A DNA stretch of 23,718 bases from JAVXAG01 sp036660615 (GTDB taxonomy: Bacteria > Bacillota > Clostridia > Peptostreptococcales > Anaerovoracaceae), in the NCBI GenBank assembly GCA_036660615.1, contig JAVXAG010000013.1:1-23718 (forward strand), in the 5' to 3' direction. Made by a program: the position numbers and the translations under genes. Each line of letters opens with the position of its first letter. Position 1 is the first letter of the stretch. Shown here piece after piece: positions 21,335 through 23,718 of this stretch. The notes beneath the pieces were generated by a model. That model did not search any database. It had not been told where the DNA came from and saw only the letters and a list, made by a program, of their open reading frames with translations.

Positions 21335-23554
21335 ATGAATACTAAAGGTAAGAAATATGTAATTACCATAGCTAGTTTGGCATTAATCTTTGTTATGCTT
21401 TGTGTATTTTATTCTATGTATATTACCAAATTATTGACAGTAGAATCAAAGATGCACTTGTCGGAAGTGGCGACGCAAGGAGCTACATCGGTAGAAAGAC
21501 AGATATATAGAGATTTTGATATGCTAGAAGTTCTGGCAGATGGTATAGTTTCAAATCCCGAAGTACCTATGGAAGCAAAACTTCATCGTATAAAAGTACA
21601 GGCAGACAAGTTTAATTTATTTAGAATTGGGATCGTGGACACTGCCGGAAAGGCTATAACCAGCGATGGGTATGAATTTTCTGTTGCAGACAGAGAATTT
21701 TTTAAACATGCAATTAAAGGCAACCGATACGTTTCTGAACCGATTATTGATAAAGTGAATAAAAGAGCCAGTGGAATTGTGTACGCTGTCCCACTTCGCA
21801 ATAATGGACAAATCGTGGGGGTTTTGTTCTCAGGATATGAGTTGGACAAGCTAATTAGTCGTATTGACATATCCTTTTACCATAAAAGTGGAATTGCATT
21901 CATTGTGGATTCTACAGGAGACGTGATATTACATCCTCATAAAGAGCGACAAGGAAAAAATGTACTCAAAATATCAAAACAATTTAACAAACCAGAATAT
22001 GTTAAAGAATTTGAAACAGATTTGAAGAATGCAAAAAAAGGAGTAGTTCATCTAAAGATGCGCTATGAAGATCGATTCTTTGCATATGCACCAATTATTG
22101 ATTCAAAAGATTGGTTTATAGTAACATCACTACCTAAGGAGGCGGTTTTTGATCGTTCTGGAAAAGTTATTGTTATGACTATGCTACTTATGGGAACGAT
22201 GGGGGTTATTTTGCTATTTGTTGCATCGTATATCGGGTGGCTTAGGAGGAAATCAAGTAGAAAAATCTTAAAACTAGCATATATAGATACTCTTACTGGA
22301 ATATATAATATAGAGGGCTTTAAGTTAGAAAATGAAAAATTGCTTGAAGAACACAAAAGGGAAGAATATACCCTTATGAATTTTGACATAAGACAATTTA
22401 GGTATCTTAACAGAGAACTTGGATATATTTCAGGAGATGAACTCCTAATTCATATTGCAAAATGCCTTGAGAAAATCGCAACAAAGGGCGAGATATATGC
22501 AAGGATAGGGAGCGACCAGTTTTTATTAATGTTTTTTAATAAAGAAAGTGAAGAAAAGACAAGGGGCTATGTGAGAAACCTTGAGAACTTGGTTTCAGAG
22601 TGGGAAAGTACGTACAATGGGTACTACTCTGCAAAGCTTGCTTTTGGATTAAACAGTATAAACAATAGGGATACTGATATTATGATATCTATAGAAAAGG
22701 CAAATATTGCTCGTAAATCCATAAAAGACAATTATGAAACAAATATCGCAATATACGATAGAACTATCCAGAGCCGCATTGATCGCGACAAGGAGTTGGA
22801 AAATGCCATGCCATTGGCATTGAAAAATGGAGAGTTTAAGCTGTTTATTCAGCCAAAATATGATTTGATAACAGAGAGAATAGTAGGTGGCGAAGCATTA
22901 GTAAGGTGGATAAAAGAAGATGGTACAATGATTATGCCAGATGAATTTATATTGCTTTTTGAAAAAACCGGTGCGATATATGATATGGATATGTACATGT
23001 TGGAGCAACTGTGCAAGTTTATCCACACTGAAATGGTTGCAGGAAATGACATGGTGCCTATTTCAATAAATCAATCCAGAGGCTACATGTATAAACCGGA
23101 TTATTTGGACAGAATTTGTGAAAAATTAAAGAATGAAAATGTATCTTCGGAGATGATCGAAATTGAGATAACAGAGAACATAGCATATACGGATTTAGAT
23201 AAATTGATTATAGTTATTGAAGCACTACATAAGAAAGGGTTCTCAATTTCACTAGATGATTTTGGGGCAGGGTATTCATCTCTTAATGTGTTAAAAGACC
23301 TTAGGGTAGATGTTATAAAATTGGATAGATTTATGTTAAGTGAAACATTGAATTCTGATAGAGAAAAAACGGTGGTAGCCAATATTATAAGGATGGCTAA
23401 AGAACTTCATATGTCTATAGTGGCAGAAGGCGTAGAAACTGCTGAACAAACAAAGTTCCTTCGTGAATGCGGCTGTGAAACGGCACAAGGCTACTACTAT
23501 TCAAAACCAGTAAAGGTTTCCGAGTTCCAACAAATGTTACTAAAGGATAGGTAA
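21335..23554 (+). CDS. Membrane c-di-GMP phosphodiesterase (dCache-GGDEF-EAL)
   Basis: 739 aa. Membrane segment (10-30), extracellular double-Cache sensor (about 35-275; GIVDTAGKAITSDGYEFSVA, REFFKHAIKG), second membrane segment (277-300), GGDEF domain (about 312-475) and EAL domain (about 490-735). The GGDEF signature is replaced by IGSDQF (391-396), so cyclase activity is unlikely. The EAL residues are complete: E520 (EALVRW), N579, E611 and E614 (EITEN), D641-D642 (DDFGAGYSS), K662 (KLD), E698 (AEGVET) and Q718 (QGYYYSKP). It should hydrolyse c-di-GMP, controlled by an extracellular ligand, with GTP binding by the dead GGDEF as a possible modulator. A GGTGG ribosome site precedes the ATG. 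It is a single-gene unit with its own promoter and terminator. Confidence 0.92.
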   Translation: MNTKGKKYVITIASLALIFVMLCVFYSMYITKLLTVESKMHLSEVATQGATSVERQIYRDFDMLEVLADGIVSNPEVPMEAKLHRIKVQADKFNLFRIGIVDTAGKAITSDGYEFSVADREFFKHAIKGNRYVSEPIIDKVNKRASGIVYAVPLRNNGQIVGVLFSGYELDKLISRIDISFYHKSGIAFIVDSTGDVILHPHKERQGKNVLKISKQFNKPEYVKEFETDLKNAKKGVVHLKMRYEDRFFAYAPIIDSKDWFIVTSLPKEAVFDRSGKVIVMTMLLMGTMGVILLFVASYIGWLRRKSSRKILKLAYIDTLTGIYNIEGFKLENEKLLEEHKREEYTLMNFDIRQFRYLNRELGYISGDELLIHIAKCLEKIATKGEIYARIGSDQFLLMFFNKESEEKTRGYVRNLENLVSEWESTYNGYYSAKLAFGLNSINNRDTDIMISIEKANIARKSIKDNYETNIAIYDRTIQSRIDRDKELENAMPLALKNGEFKLFIQPKYDLITERIVGGEALVRWIKEDGTMIMPDEFILLFEKTGAIYDMDMYMLEQLCKFIHTEMVAGNDMVPISINQSRGYMYKPDYLDRICEKLKNENVSSEMIEIEITENIAYTDLDKLIIVIEALHKKGFSISLDDFGAGYSSLNVLKDLRVDVIKLDRFMLSETLNSDREKTVVANIIRMAKELHMSIVAEGVETAEQTKFLRECGCETAQGYYYSKPVKVSEFQQMLLKDR

Positions 23555-23581
23555 TTGCAACGTTGGCAATTGCGGTTGTGA

Positions 23582-23637
23582 CAAACGATTGCAAACGATA
23601 CAAACGATACAAACGATACAAACGATTGCAAACGATA
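23582..23637 (+). repeat. 9/10-bp tandem repeat (six units)
   Basis: Units CAAACGATTG, CAAACGATA (three times), CAAACGATTG, CAAACGATA: 56 bp with only the end of the unit varying. It lies between the EAL gene stop and its terminator, so it would be in the 3' untranslated RNA. Confidence 0.85.
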
Positions 23638-23649
23638 AATTTTGGACGA

Positions 23650-23684
23650 AAAAAGAGCCTCATCGCTATGATGAGGCTCTTTTT
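23650..23684 (+). terminator. Terminator after the EAL gene
   Basis: AAAAAGAGCCTCAT and ATGAGGCTCTTTTT, a perfect 14-bp stem with a 7-base loop, usable from both sides. Confidence 0.92.
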
Positions 23685-23718
23685 GTAAAGAAAACTAGTA
23701 TAATTGCATTGAAAAGGG

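Noticed and set aside
23582..23637. CRISPR-like array
   Set aside because: Units are 9-10 bp with no spacers and no cas genes; it is a simple tandem repeat.

Overview
The window is AT-rich DNA from a low-GC Gram-positive anaerobe, probably a member of the Clostridia. The evidence is the AGGAGG-type ribosome sites, the rpsF-ssb-rpsR operon, and a histidine-degradation cluster ending in separate formimidoyltransferase and cyclodeaminase genes. I cannot name the species from the sequence.

Layout. (1) 1-2.6 kb is a graveyard of mobile DNA. It holds two 5' remnants of an IS200/IS605 TnpA gene, an SdpI-like membrane gene on the minus strand, a small membrane-anchored coiled-coil protein, unrecognised coding remnants, and a gene-free ~630-bp element (1988-2618) with imperfect terminal inverted repeats and nested internal hairpins. 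(2) 2.66-4.56 kb is a four-gene operon: a 38-aa membrane peptide, a DUF2089-type HTH protein and two membrane proteins of matching topology. A near-identical 25-bp sequence lies just upstream of its promoter and again upstream of the next promoter (rpsF). (3) 4.7-5.8 kb is rpsF-ssb-rpsR with its terminator. (4) 5.8-6.95 kb is an insert bounded by a perfect 71-bp direct repeat made of the 3' end of rpsR plus its terminator. It carries a deleted IS1634-type transposase, a small secreted or anchored protein and the tail of a cysteine desulfurase. (5) 7.0-15.6 kb is the hut cluster: ureohydrolase (hutG-like), hutH, hutU, hutI, fchA, ftcD and a GntR/FCD regulator. (6) 15.8-21.2 kb holds a sensor kinase with an extracellular solute-binding-protein-like domain, a sigma-54 response regulator, an NhaC-type transporter behind a well-formed -24/-12 promoter, and a small PH-like membrane protein. 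(7) 21.3-23.7 kb encodes a membrane c-di-GMP phosphodiesterase with a degenerate GGDEF domain, followed by a 9-bp tandem repeat and a terminator.

How the genes may work together. Histidine is deaminated by HutH, hydrated by HutU and opened by HutI to formiminoglutamate. FtcD and FchA then pass the one-carbon unit to tetrahydrofolate. The hutG-like gene could provide a second hydrolytic exit or could be an agmatinase. The adjacent kinase/regulator pair probably senses an extracellular solute and drives the NhaC-type transporter from the sigma-54 promoter through two copies of a 13-bp upstream site. A link between that transporter and histidine metabolism rests on position alone.

The least explained parts are the 631-bp structured element, the DUF2089/membrane operon with its flanking repeats, and the rpsR-terminator duplication.
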